From Methylotuvimicrobium alcaliphilum 20Z (GTDB lineage: Bacteria; Pseudomonadota; Gammaproteobacteria; Methylococcales; Methylomonadaceae), in contig NC_016112.1 of the NCBI RefSeq assembly GCF_000968535.2, positions 620,001 to 684,000 of the forward strand: a DNA stretch of 64,000 nucleotides. Direction: 5' to 3'. Under the pieces are notes generated by a model that made no database searches, had not been told where the DNA came from, and was given only the letters and a program-made list of their open reading frames with translations. A program made the translations under genes and the position numbers. Below, piece after piece: positions 37,631 to 47,772 of the stretch; positions within the stretch are counted from its first letter, which is position 1; every line of letters starts with the position of its first letter.

Positions 37631-37860
37631 TTTTTTGCAGTCTCATGTGAACACATACGGGTCAAGGTTTATAATCCAGGCCCGAACGTTTCAAGTATGT
37701 TTGAGCTTCATGACAAAAGAAAAACGTTTCGGACGGGTTTACAAAAACCCATCCTGCTGTTGTCGAGTTACGGGTGGTAGACGCTCGCTGTACGCGGAGA
37801 ATGCCATTTTCAAGGTTTTGATATCGCGGGAATTTCCGCTGAGTTTATAAAATTTTTTTA

Positions 37861-38817
37861 ATGAAAATCCTCTATCCCGAAATATCCCCATTCGATACGT
37901 TCTTTCTGAACGCCGGCAAGCACTCGGTCTATGTAGAACAATGCGGCAATCCGGACGGTCTGCCCGTGGTGTTTTTGCACGGCGGGCCATGCTCCGGTAT
38001 CAAGCCCGATCATCGGCGTTTTTTCGAACCCGAAAGATACCGAATTATTCTATTCGACCAGCGTGGCAGCGGGCAGTCGCTGCCGTTCGGCGAATTGATA
38101 GATAATAATACCCAAGCCCTGATCGACGACATGGAGTGGATTCGTATTCAATTGAATATCGGGCAATGGCTCGTGTTCGGCGGTTCGTGGGGTGGTGCGC
38201 TTGCCCTGTTGTATGCTCAGCAGCATACCGACAAGGTGCTCGGTCTGATCATTCGCGGCGTGTTTTTAGCGCGGCAAAAAGATTTGGATTGGTTTATCAA
38301 GAACGGAGCGGGGCGCATCTATCCGGAACAATGGTCGCGCTTGGCCGATTGCATTTCCGCCGAATTTGAGCAGGACCCGGTGCAAGGTTTGTGCGATGCA
38401 TTATGGGGCGAAGACGAGTTGGCGCGTCTGCGCGCGGCGAAAGAATGGACCGTTTGGGGTGGGCAAGTCGCTTTGGGTTCCGATTTCAAACCGGTGCCGC
38501 ATGAGAAACACGCGACGCATAAGATGCTCGAACAAGTCCGCATGGAACTGCATTATGCGAGAAATGCTTATTTCATCGAAGAAAATCAGATTCTCGACAA
38601 TTGCGCCTGCTTAAAGGCTATTCCGACGATAATCATCCACGGCCGCAACGATTTGGTCTGTCCGATAGAGGCCGGTTGGCGATTGCATAAAGCGATGCCG
38701 CATGCCGAATTCATCGTATTGCCGAATGCCGGGCATATCGCACAAGGCAAGGATATGATCGACGCCTTGGTGTCGGCGACCGACAAAATGGCCGATAAGC
38801 TTCCTTGGAATCAATAA
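37861..38817 (+). CDS. pip: Proline iminopeptidase
   Basis: 318 residues, alpha/beta hydrolase of the S33 family, removing N-terminal proline from peptides in the cytoplasm. Oxyanion region HGGPCSG near residue 40, nucleophile GGSWGG around 110-115, and the late Asp (GRNDLVCP) and His (NAGHIAQG) complete the triad. Normal length. No clear ribosome site is seen before the ATG. It ends 4 nt before ubiX, so the two are co-transcribed. Confidence 0.93.
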   Translation: MKILYPEISPFDTFFLNAGKHSVYVEQCGNPDGLPVVFLHGGPCSGIKPDHRRFFEPERYRIILFDQRGSGQSLPFGELIDNNTQALIDDMEWIRIQLNIGQWLVFGGSWGGALALLYAQQHTDKVLGLIIRGVFLARQKDLDWFIKNGAGRIYPEQWSRLADCISAEFEQDPVQGLCDALWGEDELARLRAAKEWTVWGGQVALGSDFKPVPHEKHATHKMLEQVRMELHYARNAYFIEENQILDNCACLKAIPTIIIHGRNDLVCPIEAGWRLHKAMPHAEFIVLPNAGHIAQGKDMIDALVSATDKMADKLPWNQ

Positions 38818-38821
38818 AGTC

Positions 38822-39397
38822 ATGAATACAAAAAAACGACTCGTCATCGGCATTACCGGCGCGACCGGCGCGATTTACGGACTTCGATTTCTGCAAGTGT
38901 TGCGAGAAAAGACGGGCTGGGAAACGCATTTAGTCATTTCATCGGCCGGTTTGGTCAATCTGAAGCATGAGATGGCTATGTCGCGCAAACAGATCTATGA
39001 ATGGGCCGATGTGACGCATGAGATCAACGATGTCGCCGCGACGATCGCGAGCGGCGGTTTCAAGACCGAAGGCATGATCATCGCGCCGTGTTCGATGAAA
39101 ACGTTGGCGGCGGTTGCGCACGGTTTCGGCGATAATTTGATTTCCCGCGCGGCCGACGTCGTGCTGAAGGAGCGCCGGCGCTTGGTCATCATGCCGCGCG
39201 AAACGCCGTTGAATCTCGCGCACATCCGCAACATGGCGGCCGTGACCGAAATGGGCGGCATCATCTATCCGCCGATGCCGGCTTTCTACAATAAGTCGAA
39301 TTCGATCGAAGCGATGGTCGACGATGGCGTCGGGCGGATTCTGGCGATGTTCGGCGTCGAAACCGAAGGCTTATTCACGCCGTGGGAAGGTTTGTAA
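38822..39397 (+). CDS. ubiX: Flavin prenyltransferase UbiX
   Basis: 191 residues. It prenylates FMN to make the cofactor of UbiD in ubiquinone synthesis. Conserved blocks: IGITGATGAIYG at the N-terminus, IIAPCSMKTLAAVAHG, RAADVVLKERRRLVIMPRETPLN and the C-terminal FYNKSNSIEAMVDDGVGRIL. Family length. The downstream region is the target of the IS4 insertion. Confidence 0.95.
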   Translation: MNTKKRLVIGITGATGAIYGLRFLQVLREKTGWETHLVISSAGLVNLKHEMAMSRKQIYEWADVTHEINDVAATIASGGFKTEGMIIAPCSMKTLAAVAHGFGDNLISRAADVVLKERRRLVIMPRETPLNLAHIRNMAAVTEMGGIIYPPMPAFYNKSNSIEAMVDDGVGRILAMFGVETEGLFTPWEGL

Positions 39398-39485
39398 GAG
39401 ATTCGATGTAGGGTGCCGCATCGCGCACCTTTTGTGAGATGTAATCGAAGCCTAGTCCACGGGAAAAGGTACGCAGTGCGTACCC

Positions 39486-40917
39486 CATAAGCGCCAACTT
39501 AAGAATCTAAGTATTTGATTAAGTAAGACTAACGCCACCTCCCCGACCTTCAATAATGAGCTCCAAAACACGCCCCGGCAAACCCTGAAGCTTTCTCTTG
39601 CGCGGACGTTCACAAAGGCTTTTTACGTGGTCATCAATAAAGCGCTCATTTTTTGGAAAACAAGCCGTAAGTCCTGCCTTGATCTCATTGGCGATCGTGC
39701 GCCATAAACGCCAATGGGTAATCGAACGATCACCGTCCATTGTGGTAGCCGCCCGGCCGAATCGGCGCTGCGCTATTTTTTGAGTCACTGCAGCAAACAG
39801 TAACTTGCCGTGCAAATATAAATCCGCCAGCTTGCTGTCTTTTCGGGCGCGTAGCCGGTCGATATCAAGCAAGCTCTTTAGCCGCTTTATGACCAGCTCC
39901 ACTTGCCAGCGAACCCGGTAGAGCTCAGCGATTGATTTCGTGTCGAGCAGCGCTTCGGGGAGCGAAGTAAAAATCAACACCCAGCCGCTCAGCATCAAGG
40001 TCTTTTGGCTCGCCGTGCGACCTTTATCACGCGCGCGTTGTTTCGCTTTGCGGCGTGCTTGCGCCGCCTGTTCCGGCGGTAACGGCATCGCATGCACCAC
40101 GCCTTCAATACGTTTGTCTTGATGGCACAGATAAACCGGTATCGCACCCGGCTGACCATTCAAATCGCGTATGCGCTGTTCCCAATCGATTTTAACACCT
40201 TTCGGTTCGTTGCACCGTTCGTAAAGCGTCATGCTGTGTGGATTGTAGCGCAGTACGACGTGGCCGCCGCGATCAATGAGCGGGACTAAAGACTTCGGTT
40301 GGTTGTAGCCTCGATCAACCAACGCGACATCACCTGCAGTCAACTGATAGTGATCCAAGCTCTCGCCGACTTTATCGGTCGTGACGTTGACCTCGCGAAG
40401 TGTCAAGCTCATCAAGTCGATCGCCACATGCAAGCGATACGTTGTTTCTTTCGCGCCGGGTTCTTGCACGGTCGAACCGTCAATCACAATGAAATTCAAG
40501 GAGCCATTGTTGATCTGTTTATCCAATCAGAACACACGCTTCAGTAACGACTTGATCCACACCACGCAGGCCGCCAGTCGCTTGGTCACCGCCGTGTCGC
40601 TCAAATAGCCTTGAAGCTTGGCAACTTCGCCGGCACAGCTGCGCAACGACAAGTCCTGTCCGCAATACAACAGGACTAACTGCAATAATTGCAACGGTGA
40701 TCGGATTTTCCGTGCCCGTGCAAACGCCTGTAATTCATAGGCCTGCTCCTGGAAATCTGCTGGGAGCTCTTGCAAAAAGTCATCAAAAAGGGTATCTGTT
40801 AGCTGTGGCTGCTTCATAGGGATTTTCACTTTCGTCGGTAAAAATACTCTATGTTGTGGCCACATCTTGATTTTTCAACTGTGAATCAATGCCTTGCGTC
40901 TTAAGTTGGCGCTTATG
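39486..40917 (-). mobile_element. IS4-family insertion sequence, 1432 bp
   Basis: The terminal inverted repeats are perfect over 19 bp (CATAAGCGCCAACTTAAGA on the left, exact inverse at 40899-40917). An 11-bp target duplication AGTGCGTACCC flanks it (39475-39485 and 40918-40928). Perfect ends and duplication indicate a recent insertion. It carries one transposase gene with an internal stop. The insertion lies immediately after the pqqE stop codon. Confidence 0.96.
39519..40817 (-). pseudogene. IS4-type transposase with an in-frame TGA
   Basis: One reading frame split by a single TGA (plus 40527-40529). The first part (start probably ATG 40817) gives the N-terminal domain; the second part holds the DDE catalytic core: Asp in VIDGSTVQ, Asp in ALVDRGYN and the IS4 signature Y-x2-R-x3-E-x6-K in LYRVRWQVELVIKRLK. 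A TTG directly after the stop could restart translation of the C-terminal part. Most likely inactive by nonsense mutation; readthrough cannot be excluded. Confidence 0.9.
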
Positions 40918-40927
40918 AGTGCGTACC

Positions 40928-42055
40928 CTACGCAAAATCCCGCGAATTTTTGCTGTTTCGGAAAATCAACGGCTTTTCGCCTGGCGCCAATGATGCGGAC
41001 TTCGCCGAGTCGATGGCTTCTTGTACGACATATCGGTTCGGCGATTTACTGCAGACCGGGTCGGTGTTGTACATATCGCCGGTCAACAAATAGGCTTGGC
41101 AGCGGCAGCCGCCGAAGTCTTTTTCCTTTTCGTCGCAACTGCGGCAGGGTTCCTTCATCCAGTCGAAACCGCGGAAAAAATTGAAGGCCTTCGACTCGTT
41201 CCAGATTTCCTCGATGCTGTAATCGTTCACGTTCGGGCAATCCAGCCCCGGCAATTCGCGCGCCGAATGGCAAGGCAGCGCGACGCCGTCCGGCGCGATC
41301 GTCAGAAAAGTCGTGCCCCAGCCGTTCATGCAGGCTTTCGGGCGGTCTTCGTAATAATCCGGCACGACATAATAAATTTTCATTTTGCCGGCGACTTTTT
41401 CTTTATAGGCCTGAGCGATCGCTTCGGCCTGTTCGAATTGTTCCCGGGTCGGTAGCAACAGGTTCCGGTTGGCATGCGCCCAGCCGTAATATTGCGTGTT
41501 CGCGAGCTCCAGATAATCGGCGCCGAGTTCTTCGGCCATTTCGAGAATCTGTTGCATTTGATGAATGTTTTCGCGGTGAATCACGACGCACAAGACCATC
41601 GGATAACCGTGTTTCTTGACTAGATGAGCGACTTCTCTCTTATGTTCATAAGACGTGGTGCCGGCGATATGGTCGTTCAACTCCTGCGTGCTGGCTTGAA
41701 TGCTGACCTGAATATGGTCGAGTCCGGCCTGTTTCAGTTCGACGATGCGCTCTTCGGTCAGGCCATAGCCGGATGTGATTAAGTTCGAATAATAACCCAA
41801 TTCACGCGCGTGCCTTACCAGTTCGGACAAATCGCGGCGGACCAGAGGTTCGCCGCCGGACAAGCCCAGTTGCACCGCGCCCATCTTGCGGGCCTGTGAC
41901 AAGACGCGCTTCCAGTCTTCGGTCGAAAGTTCCGACGGGTATTTTGCGTAATCGAGCGGATTCGAACAATAAGGACACTGCAGCGGGCAAGCATAAGTCA
42001 GCTCTGCCAGCAGCCAGCGCGGAGGGGTAATGTTAATCTTGTCTGATCCAGCCAT
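40928..42055 (-). CDS. pqqE: PqqA peptide cyclase (radical SAM)
   Basis: 375 residues. Links the Glu and Tyr of the PqqA peptide by a C-C bond, the first step of PQQ synthesis. The radical-SAM cluster motif CPLQCPYC uses Cys23, Cys27 and Cys30; the SPASM region carries further Cys ([34 protein letters not shown]). It overlaps pqqD by 23 nt, a coupling seen often. The stop codon is the last base of the IS4 target duplication, so the IS lies directly downstream without damaging the gene. Confidence 0.97.
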   Translation of the reverse strand: MAGSDKINITPPRWLLAELTYACPLQCPYCSNPLDYAKYPSELSTEDWKRVLSQARKMGAVQLGLSGGEPLVRRDLSELVRHARELGYYSNLITSGYGLTEERIVELKQAGLDHIQVSIQASTQELNDHIAGTTSYEHKREVAHLVKKHGYPMVLCVVIHRENIHQMQQILEMAEELGADYLELANTQYYGWAHANRNLLLPTREQFEQAEAIAQAYKEKVAGKMKIYYVVPDYYEDRPKACMNGWGTTFLTIAPDGVALPCHSARELPGLDCPNVNDYSIEEIWNESKAFNFFRGFDWMKEPCRSCDEKEKDFGGCRCQAYLLTGDMYNTDPVCSKSPNRYVVQEAIDSAKSASLAPGEKPLIFRNSKNSRDFA

Positions 42056-42305
42056 TTTGTAGTGCTACTTCCAGAAATGCGATGATGTCGTTACGAAGAC
42101 CTGTGGTTTCGAACTTTCGTTCCAATTCGTCGACGATTTGCTGCGGTTTACGGTTGCCGTCGCAAAGCTTTAGGATTTCGGCGGAGCTTTGATTGAGCTC
42201 GACCATGCCTTCGGGGTACAGGATCACGTCTTTTTGTTGCGCTTCTTCCCATTGCAGCCGGTGCGTCGGCGAGAAGCGGATGTTTTTGTCCGGGTCGATG
42301 GTCAT
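42033..42305 (-). CDS. pqqD: PqqA-binding chaperone PqqD
   Basis: 90 residues of the RiPP recognition element fold; it binds PqqA and presents it to PqqE. Recognisable: [40 protein letters not shown] and the C-terminal helix. It is separated from pqqC by an inserted Uma2-family gene, unlike the usual contiguous pqqCD. Confidence 0.95.
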   Translation of the reverse strand: MTIDPDKNIRFSPTHRLQWEEAQQKDVILYPEGMVELNQSSAEILKLCDGNRKPQQIVDELERKFETTGLRNDIIAFLEVALQNGWIRQD

Positions 42306-42390
42306 AGTGCTTAGATTCGAATAATGGCTAATGGTAATGCCGAAAAATTTTCAAGCATGCAGGTTGCGGTGAGGTTCCGGTTTTGCTTTT

Positions 42391-42951
42391 TCAATCAAGT
42401 AGGCTGCCTAAGTTGATTGAAAGGCAATCGAATTGAATCGATTGCACGGATTCGTCGGCATGGTAAATGTGCTGCATTTTATAGCTGTTTTCAAGCGGTT
42501 CGGTAAAGCAGGTCACCGTTTTTTTGTCGATATCGATCAGCCAGCACTCGGGAATCGCATATTTGGCATAGAGCGGTATTTTGGTGTTCAAGTCGTAACT
42601 GGCGGTAGAGTCGGACACCTCGATCAGCAACAGAATTTCGTTCGCTTCCGGATGTCGTGTTCGATAAAAATCGGTTTTAGGTTCGACGGCCGCCAAGTCG
42701 GGCTGCGGCACGGAAAAATCGCCGAGCCGCACCGGGTCTTGAATGCGCACGATTGCTCGGTCGCTCAGTTGTTTTATCAAGGCACTGGCCAAAAAACTGA
42801 CGATGCTTGCATGCCTGCTGCCAATCGGCGCCATATCGAAAAACTCTCCATCAATCAATTCAATGCGGGAGTCTTCATCGAACAGGCCGCATTCCGCCAT
42901 GCGATCGTAATCGGAAATGCTGAACAAATGTTTTTGTATCGCCGTTTGCAT
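42391..42951 (-). CDS. Uma2-family (DUF820) PD-(D/E)XK nuclease-like protein
   Basis: 186 residues. The Uma2 fold is recognisable from RIELIDGEFFDMAPIGSRHASIV, VPQPDLAAVEP and ILLLIEVSDSTASYDLNTKIPLYAKYAIPECWLIDI, which hold the Asp, Glu-x-Ser and Lys of a restriction-endonuclease-like site. Such genes are abundant in cyanobacteria and some Gammaproteobacteria; the role is unknown, possibly mobility or toxin-like. It lies inside the pqq operon in the same direction, 85 nt before pqqD and 31 nt after pqqC, and is not part of PQQ synthesis in known organisms. Confidence 0.88.
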   Translation of the reverse strand: MQTAIQKHLFSISDYDRMAECGLFDEDSRIELIDGEFFDMAPIGSRHASIVSFLASALIKQLSDRAIVRIQDPVRLGDFSVPQPDLAAVEPKTDFYRTRHPEANEILLLIEVSDSTASYDLNTKIPLYAKYAIPECWLIDIDKKTVTCFTEPLENSYKMQHIYHADESVQSIQFDCLSINLGSLLD

Positions 42952-42982
42952 GACATTCTCCCATCACAGGATTCGTTGTCGG

Positions 42983-43714
42983 TCAAGGTTTGACATTGAA
43001 ATACGGTGGCATCTCATTGATATACGCCATGTACATCGCATCGGCCATCGTCCAGAGCACATTTAGCTTAAATTGCAGGATTTCGACCATGCGTTCTTGT
43101 TGTTCGCGGGTTTTGAACCAGTCCAGCGTCAATTCCAGTCCGTGTTCGACATCGCGGCGTGCTTCGGAGAGACGCTTGCGAAAATAAATGTAACCTTCTT
43201 TTTCGACCCATGGGTAATGCGTCGGCCAGTTGTCAAGGCGTTGCTGATGTATTTTCGGCGCGAACAGTTCGGTCAATGACGAACTGGCGGCCTCGTGCCA
43301 ATCGGCGCGGCGCGCGAAGTTGACATAGGCGTCGACCGCGAAACGCACGCCGGGTAGTACATATTGCAATGACGTAATTTCGTCGCGCGTCAGGCCGACC
43401 GCGATGCCGAGCCGAATCCAAGCTTCGATGCCGCCGGGATCGTTCGGGTGGCCATCATGATCCATTATGCGTTGAATCCAGATCGCCCGGGTCTTGCGGT
43501 CCGGACAATTGGCCAGGATGTTCGCATCCTTGATCGGAATCATGACCTGGTAATAATAGCGGTTCGCGACCCAGCCTTGGATTTGTTCCTTGGTCAGTTT
43601 GCCTTCGTTCATCAGCGTGTGATACGGGTGATGGATATGGTAGTACCTTTCCATCCCGCGAAGCTGGGCCTCGAATTCTTCACGGGTCCAGGGTTTTGAT
43701 TCGCTGTTACTCAT
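42983..43714 (-). CDS. pqqC: Pyrroloquinoline-quinone synthase PqqC
   Basis: 243 residues. Carries out the final ring closure and oxidation to PQQ without metal. Family blocks: [60 protein letters not shown] and [18 protein letters not shown] with the conserved His/Tyr residues. Follows pqqB after 20 nt. Confidence 0.97.
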   Translation of the reverse strand: MSNSESKPWTREEFEAQLRGMERYYHIHHPYHTLMNEGKLTKEQIQGWVANRYYYQVMIPIKDANILANCPDRKTRAIWIQRIMDHDGHPNDPGGIEAWIRLGIAVGLTRDEITSLQYVLPGVRFAVDAYVNFARRADWHEAASSSLTELFAPKIHQQRLDNWPTHYPWVEKEGYIYFRKRLSEARRDVEHGLELTLDWFKTREQQERMVEILQFKLNVLWTMADAMYMAYINEMPPYFNVKP

Positions 43715-43734
43715 AGGATTTACCGGGGGTTCTT

Positions 43735-44649
43735 TTATAAATCGATTTCCATGCCGTCGTAGGATACTTCGATGCCGGCGGCATCGAGTGTTTTACGCTG
43801 CTCGGAATCTTCGTCCAAAATCGGATTGGTGTTATTGATATGGATTAATATTCTACGGGTGTTCGGTAGGCTGTTCAGCACTTCGATCATGCCGCCTGGA
43901 CCCGATTGCGGTAAATGGCCGATTTCGCGGGCGCGTTTGTGACTGATGTTTTGCGTGACCATTTCGTCGTCGGTCCAAAATGTGCCGTCGACCATTACGC
44001 AATCGGCCAGTTGCATGGCGTCCATCACATGCGGTTCAATCTCGCCGAGGCCCGGCGCGTAGAAGACTTTTTTTCCGGTCGAAATTTGTTCGATGATGAC
44101 GCCGATATTGTCGCCGTCATGCGGGTCGTTTCGGTGCGGTGAATAGGGCGGCGCCTTGCTTTTCAGCGATTGCGTATAAAATTTCAAATCTTCGATGCTT
44201 GGAATCGTAAAGCTGCTGCCGTCTAGCGGAACCGGATGATGATTGACGGTGCAGTAATCTTCGAGCATTTTGAAGGTCGGGAAGCCGGTGCTGAGATCCT
44301 GTTTGACCATGTCACTGCAATAAATATCGAGCGGCTGCCGGCTTTCGCGCAGCATCAATAAACCGGTCGTATGATCGATTTGGCTGTCGATCAGCAGGAT
44401 CGCCTTGATGCCGGTGTCGCGCACGCCTTCGCGCGGCTGTATCGCAGGGAATGCATGGAGCTGCGTCAGAATGTCCGGAGATGTGTTGAACAACAACCAA
44501 TTCCGGTCGTCGGTACTGACCGCGATCGATGACTGAGTGCGGGGCTTGCCGTTCATTTCGTTGCGGCGAATACGATGACAATTGTGGCAGTTGCAGTTCC
44601 ATTGCGGAAATCCCCCGCCGGCTGCCGAGCCGAGTACTCTGATTTTCAT
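43735..44649 (-). CDS. pqqB: PQQ biosynthesis protein PqqB
   Basis: 304 residues from ATG 44649 (frame open to 44691). Metallo-beta-lactamase fold; an iron-dependent hydroxylase acting on the PqqE product. The N-terminal [21 protein letters not shown] with its cysteine cluster and the [18 protein letters not shown] block are characteristic. It is separated from pqqA by a terminator and a family-1 repeat, 360 nt in all. Confidence 0.96.
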   Translation of the reverse strand: MKIRVLGSAAGGGFPQWNCNCHNCHRIRRNEMNGKPRTQSSIAVSTDDRNWLLFNTSPDILTQLHAFPAIQPREGVRDTGIKAILLIDSQIDHTTGLLMLRESRQPLDIYCSDMVKQDLSTGFPTFKMLEDYCTVNHHPVPLDGSSFTIPSIEDLKFYTQSLKSKAPPYSPHRNDPHDGDNIGVIIEQISTGKKVFYAPGLGEIEPHVMDAMQLADCVMVDGTFWTDDEMVTQNISHKRAREIGHLPQSGPGGMIEVLNSLPNTRRILIHINNTNPILDEDSEQRKTLDAAGIEVSYDGMEIDL

Positions 44650-44752
44650 GGCATTGTTTCGAATGATTAAAAGAGCTGAATCATACGTCAATTAAAGGTT
44701 GTCCGCAAACGGCTGGGACTTTGTTGCGGGGCGCCGAAAGGCGGGCTGCGTT

Positions 44753-44912
44753 ATACCCATCGCACTTCAAATTTCGGCATTGACGCATGGAGGCGCCGGG
44801 GTGTTCGGCAAAGGCTGTGACAGCAGGGCTGCTGTCACAGAGCCTACAGGGACGTATTCATGGCGTCCTTTGACGGACACCCGGGCGCAGAATTTTGATA
44901 TACGATGAGTAT
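44753..44912. mobile_element. Family-1 repeat between pqqB and pqqA, 160 bp
   Basis: Ends ATACCCATCGCACTTCAAAT and, inverted, ATACTCATCGTATATCAAAA, preceded by TT and followed by A/TTTT. The core is the empty form (GACGTATTCATGGCGTCC at 44851-44868). Same orientation as the copy at 45209-45366 on the other side of pqqA. Confidence 0.85.
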
Positions 44913-44962
44913 ATTTTAGGTCAAGCCGGGAAAGCTTCTTATTCGAAACGGGAATTCGACGC

Positions 44963-44994
44963 AAAAAAAAGGGGCTCTTACAAGCCCCTTTTTT
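44963..44994 (-). terminator. Terminator or attenuator between pqqA and pqqB
   Basis: AAGGGGCT / AGCCCCTT with a 6-nt loop; A- and T-runs on both sides make it work in both directions. On the minus strand it begins 15 nt after the pqqA stop, so most pqqA transcripts should end here and only readthrough reaches pqqBCDE, giving the peptide in excess. Confidence 0.85.
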
Positions 44995-45009
44995 ATCCGA
45001 CCGTAATGA

Positions 45010-45084
45010 TTAACGGTTGTAGATATACATTGTTACTTCAAAACCGAAACGCAGGTCTGTGTAGCTAGGTGTTTCCCATTTCAT
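45010..45084 (-). CDS. pqqA: PQQ precursor peptide PqqA
   Basis: A 24-residue peptide beginning MKWETPSYTDLRFGFE. Glu16 and Tyr20, spaced E-x3-Y, are the residues joined by PqqE to become PQQ. GGAGG (plus 45093-45097) lies 8 nt before the ATG. The ORF is too short for normal gene callers. It is flanked by two family-1 repeats in the same orientation and followed by its own terminator. Confidence 0.97.
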   Translation of the reverse strand: MKWETPSYTDLRFGFEVTMYIYNR

Positions 45085-45208
45085 AATCAATACCTCCAGA
45101 AGTATGTTTATAAGTGTTATGCCAGCTTGATCAAGTAAGCTAGGTCGGAAGTATACGACGATAATTTAGGCAAAGCAACCGATTGGTTTAGCGAACAGGC
45201 TGGGCTTT

Positions 45209-45366
45209 ATACCTTTCGGATTTCAAATTTCGGCAGCGCCTGAGGAGGCGCCGGGGTTTTCGGCAAAGGCTTTGCCAGCATGGAGCCGGCATAGAGCCTA
45301 TAGGGATGTATTCACGGCGTCCTTTGACGGACAGCCCGGCGTCGAATTTTGATCTAAGAGGGGTAT
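45209..45366. mobile_element. Family-1 repeat upstream of pqqA, 158 bp
   Basis: Ends ATACCTTTCGGATTTCAAAT and, inverted, ATACCCCTCTTAGATCAAAA. Empty core (GATGTATTCACGGCGTCC). It lies about 125 nt upstream of pqqA and may contribute to or limit its promoter region; no gene in the 45085-45487 gap. Confidence 0.82.
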
Positions 45367-45487
45367 AAGTCGCGACAAATCAAGATTCGTATCGCAATTT
45401 GCATTTTTTGCTTGAGCCATCGGAATGACAGCGTTATATTCCTGATTCCAATAAAAAAAATAATGTTATAAAAACGAGGAGGAAATC

Positions 45488-45697
45488 ATGTCCGGTGATC
45501 TTATTCAATTGGTCGTGGCAATGTTAGTTATTGCTTTGGTGGCTTTTGCGCCACTGGGGTATTTTATATTGAAATTTACGCAAGAAAACGGCAAGCCGTT
45601 CGGTGAAATTGAACCGCATGGAGACAGTCCGTCTTTGGTCAACGATCTGGCGGAAAAGGCGATCGCGTTCGCGAAAGGTCTGATGTCTAAGCAATAA
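45488..45697 (+). CDS. Small single-pass membrane protein
   Basis: 69 residues with one helix at about 6-29 (IQLVVAMLVIALVAFAPLGYFILKF) and a short charged tail. Ribosome site GAGGAGG lies 7 nt before the ATG, so it is probably translated. No family recognised. It is followed by a GC-rich hairpin (GGTTCCCGCGC / GCGTGGGAACC at about 45715-45739). Confidence 0.7.
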   Translation: MSGDLIQLVVAMLVIALVAFAPLGYFILKFTQENGKPFGEIEPHGDSPSLVNDLAEKAIAFAKGLMSKQ

Positions 45698-46033
45698 TGC
45701 TTTAATTGTAGAGGGTTCCCGCGCTCTGCGTGGGAACCATTAAGTTAAACCGTCACAGAATAAGTAATTTTGGCATTCAGGCTCGAATGTGTTTTAAAAG
45801 CCTGCCATCCATGGCACTAGATTCCGCCAGTCCATGGCGGAATGACGGGTTTCCCTGTGTGAACCCGGCTTAATAAGACGTGCCGAATTATAAATTGGCG
45901 AAGACGGCATTAAAAAATTTATTCACCATGAAGACAATGAAGAAAAATACTATAAAATCAACAGTCTAATTTTTTCATGGTTATTTCGAAGCAATGAAAA
46001 CCTTCACAGTCTCCGGAGCGAGGGAACAAAAAA
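45698..46033. repeat. Intergenic repeats: GGTTCCCGC hairpin and ATTCCGCCA hairpin
   Basis: After the GGTTCCC hairpin, TGCCATCCATGGCACTAGAT followed by CCGCCA/TGGCGGAATGAC at 45803-45853 recurs in longer form at about 56832-56943. A CACCATGAAG-type dispersed repeat lies at about 45924. No gene seen. Confidence 0.6.
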
Positions 46034-46582
46034 ATGAGTTGGAAAAACACGCCTCGACGTTACGGTTCGCTGGCGATCGGTCAGCATTGGCTAATGTTTT
46101 TGCTGATGGTCGGGCTGTATGCCTGCATCGAATTGCGCGTACTGTACCCTAAAGGCAGCGATCCGCGCGAAGCGTTGAAAATGTGGCATTTTATGTTGGG
46201 GTTGTCGGTCGGCTTATTGGTCTGGCTGCGCCTGGCAGTGCGCCTGAGTAACGTCAAGCCGGCGATCGAACCCGCTATTGCCGCATGGCAAAAATATTTG
46301 GCTGCCGCCGTTCATTGGAGTCTTTATCTGTTGATGATCGGTATGCCTTTGGCCGGATGGTTCATGCTAAGCGCAGCCGGCAAACCGATACCCTTTTTCG
46401 GATGGGAACTTCCGGCGTTAATCGGCAAAGATCCGGAGCTCGCCAAAACGATCAAGGAAGTCCATGCGACGGTCGGCACGGTCGGTTATTACGTAATTGG
46501 CTTGCATGTCTTGGCCGCGCTGTATCATCATTATCTCGCGAAGGATGATGCGCTGGTTCGAATGTTGCCGTTCATAAAATGA
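46034..46582 (+). CDS. Cytochrome b561 (CybB type)
   Basis: 182 residues with four membrane helices. Haem-ligand candidates are the His residues in GQHWLMF, MWHFMLG, AVHWSLYL and GLHVLAALYHH. The family moves electrons across the inner membrane, in E. coli as a superoxide:quinone oxidoreductase; related forms accept electrons from other donors. It has its own ribosome site (GAGGG) and no clear partner. Confidence 0.88.
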   Translation: MSWKNTPRRYGSLAIGQHWLMFLLMVGLYACIELRVLYPKGSDPREALKMWHFMLGLSVGLLVWLRLAVRLSNVKPAIEPAIAAWQKYLAAAVHWSLYLLMIGMPLAGWFMLSAAGKPIPFFGWELPALIGKDPELAKTIKEVHATVGTVGYYVIGLHVLAALYHHYLAKDDALVRMLPFIK

Positions 46583-46701
46583 CACACAGCAGTCTTGACG
46601 TTATGAGTCAAGATTCCCACGCTTTTCCCGAAATGCGCCGGTGACGCTTCGATGTCACGATTTTCCGGCGAAAACGATCAATTATTTTCACTCTTTTTCT
46701 A

Positions 46702-47715
46702 ATGAACCTCTATCCATTAATTCGCCCGTTATTATTTTCCCTCGACCCCGAAGTCAGCCACAATCTAACCTTGAAGGCGCTGCAAGCCGCGTATCGATCG
46801 GGATTGTCATCGATGCTGTATCCTAAATTGCCTGTCAAGCCTGTCAACATCATGGGGCTCGAATTCAAGAATCCGGTCGGCTTGGCCGCCGGGCTCGACA
46901 AAAACGGCGATTATATCGATGCGCTGGCTGCCATAGGTTTCGGCTTTATCGAAATCGGCACGGTCACGCCGCGTTCACAACCGGGTAATCCGAAACCGCG
47001 CCTGTTCCGTCTGCCCGAGCATCAGGCGATCATCAATCGCATGGGCTTCAATAATAAAGGCATCGATCATCTGTTGAACCGCGTCGAACACTGTCAATAC
47101 AAAGGTGTGCTCGGCATCAACATCGGCAAGAATTTCGACACGCCGATCGAAAAGGCGGCCGAGGATTATTTGATCGGCTTGCGCAAGGCCTACCGCGCGG
47201 CCGGCTATATCACGATCAATATTTCCTCGCCGAATACGAAAAATCTTCGGCAATTACAGCAGGGCAACGAAATCAAGGGCCTGATTGCGGCATTGAAGGA
47301 AGAGCAGGTCAAATTGCAACGAGAACACGGCAAATACACGCCGCTGGCGCTCAAGATCGCGCCGGACTTGACGCCGGATGAAATCCGCCATATCGCAGCG
47401 CTATTGCTCGAGTTTGAAATCGACGCGGTTATTGCAACCAACACGACGATCGCAAGGAATGCAATCGCGGGCCATAAATTGGCCGAAGAGGCCGGCGGCT
47501 TGAGCGGCGGGCCGGTCAAGCAAAAATCGACCGAAGTCGTCGCTGCCTTGGCTGCAGAATTGAACGGCAAATTACCGATCATCGCAGCCGGCGGCATACT
47601 GAGCGGGGACGACGCATTAGAGAAAATACAGGCCGGCGCGAGTTTAGTCCAGGTTTACAGCGGCTTGATCTATAACGGGCCGGAATTGGTCGTGGATATC
47701 CTGCAACGAATTTAA
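46702..47715 (+). CDS. pyrD: Dihydroorotate dehydrogenase (quinone), class 2
   Basis: 337 residues. Oxidises dihydroorotate with FMN and passes electrons to quinone at the membrane. The N-terminal quinone-site helices ([17 protein letters not shown]), [22 protein letters not shown], the catalytic block [15 protein letters not shown] and the C-terminal phosphate-binding [31 protein letters not shown] are all present. Monocistronic, convergent with the EamA gene. Confidence 0.97.
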   Translation: MNLYPLIRPLLFSLDPEVSHNLTLKALQAAYRSGLSSMLYPKLPVKPVNIMGLEFKNPVGLAAGLDKNGDYIDALAAIGFGFIEIGTVTPRSQPGNPKPRLFRLPEHQAIINRMGFNNKGIDHLLNRVEHCQYKGVLGINIGKNFDTPIEKAAEDYLIGLRKAYRAAGYITINISSPNTKNLRQLQQGNEIKGLIAALKEEQVKLQREHGKYTPLALKIAPDLTPDEIRHIAALLLEFEIDAVIATNTTIARNAIAGHKLAEEAGGLSGGPVKQKSTEVVAALAAELNGKLPIIAAGGILSGDDALEKIQAGASLVQVYSGLIYNGPELVVDILQRI

Positions 47716-47772
47716 CTCGGGGAGTGAGCGGAAAAACTCCGCGCGGAAACGTTGTGCCTGGTTTTCAATGGT

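Noticed and set aside
42433..42993. 186-codon plus frame opposite the Uma2 gene
   Set aside because: Mirror frame of the Uma2-family gene, whose sense product matches the family.
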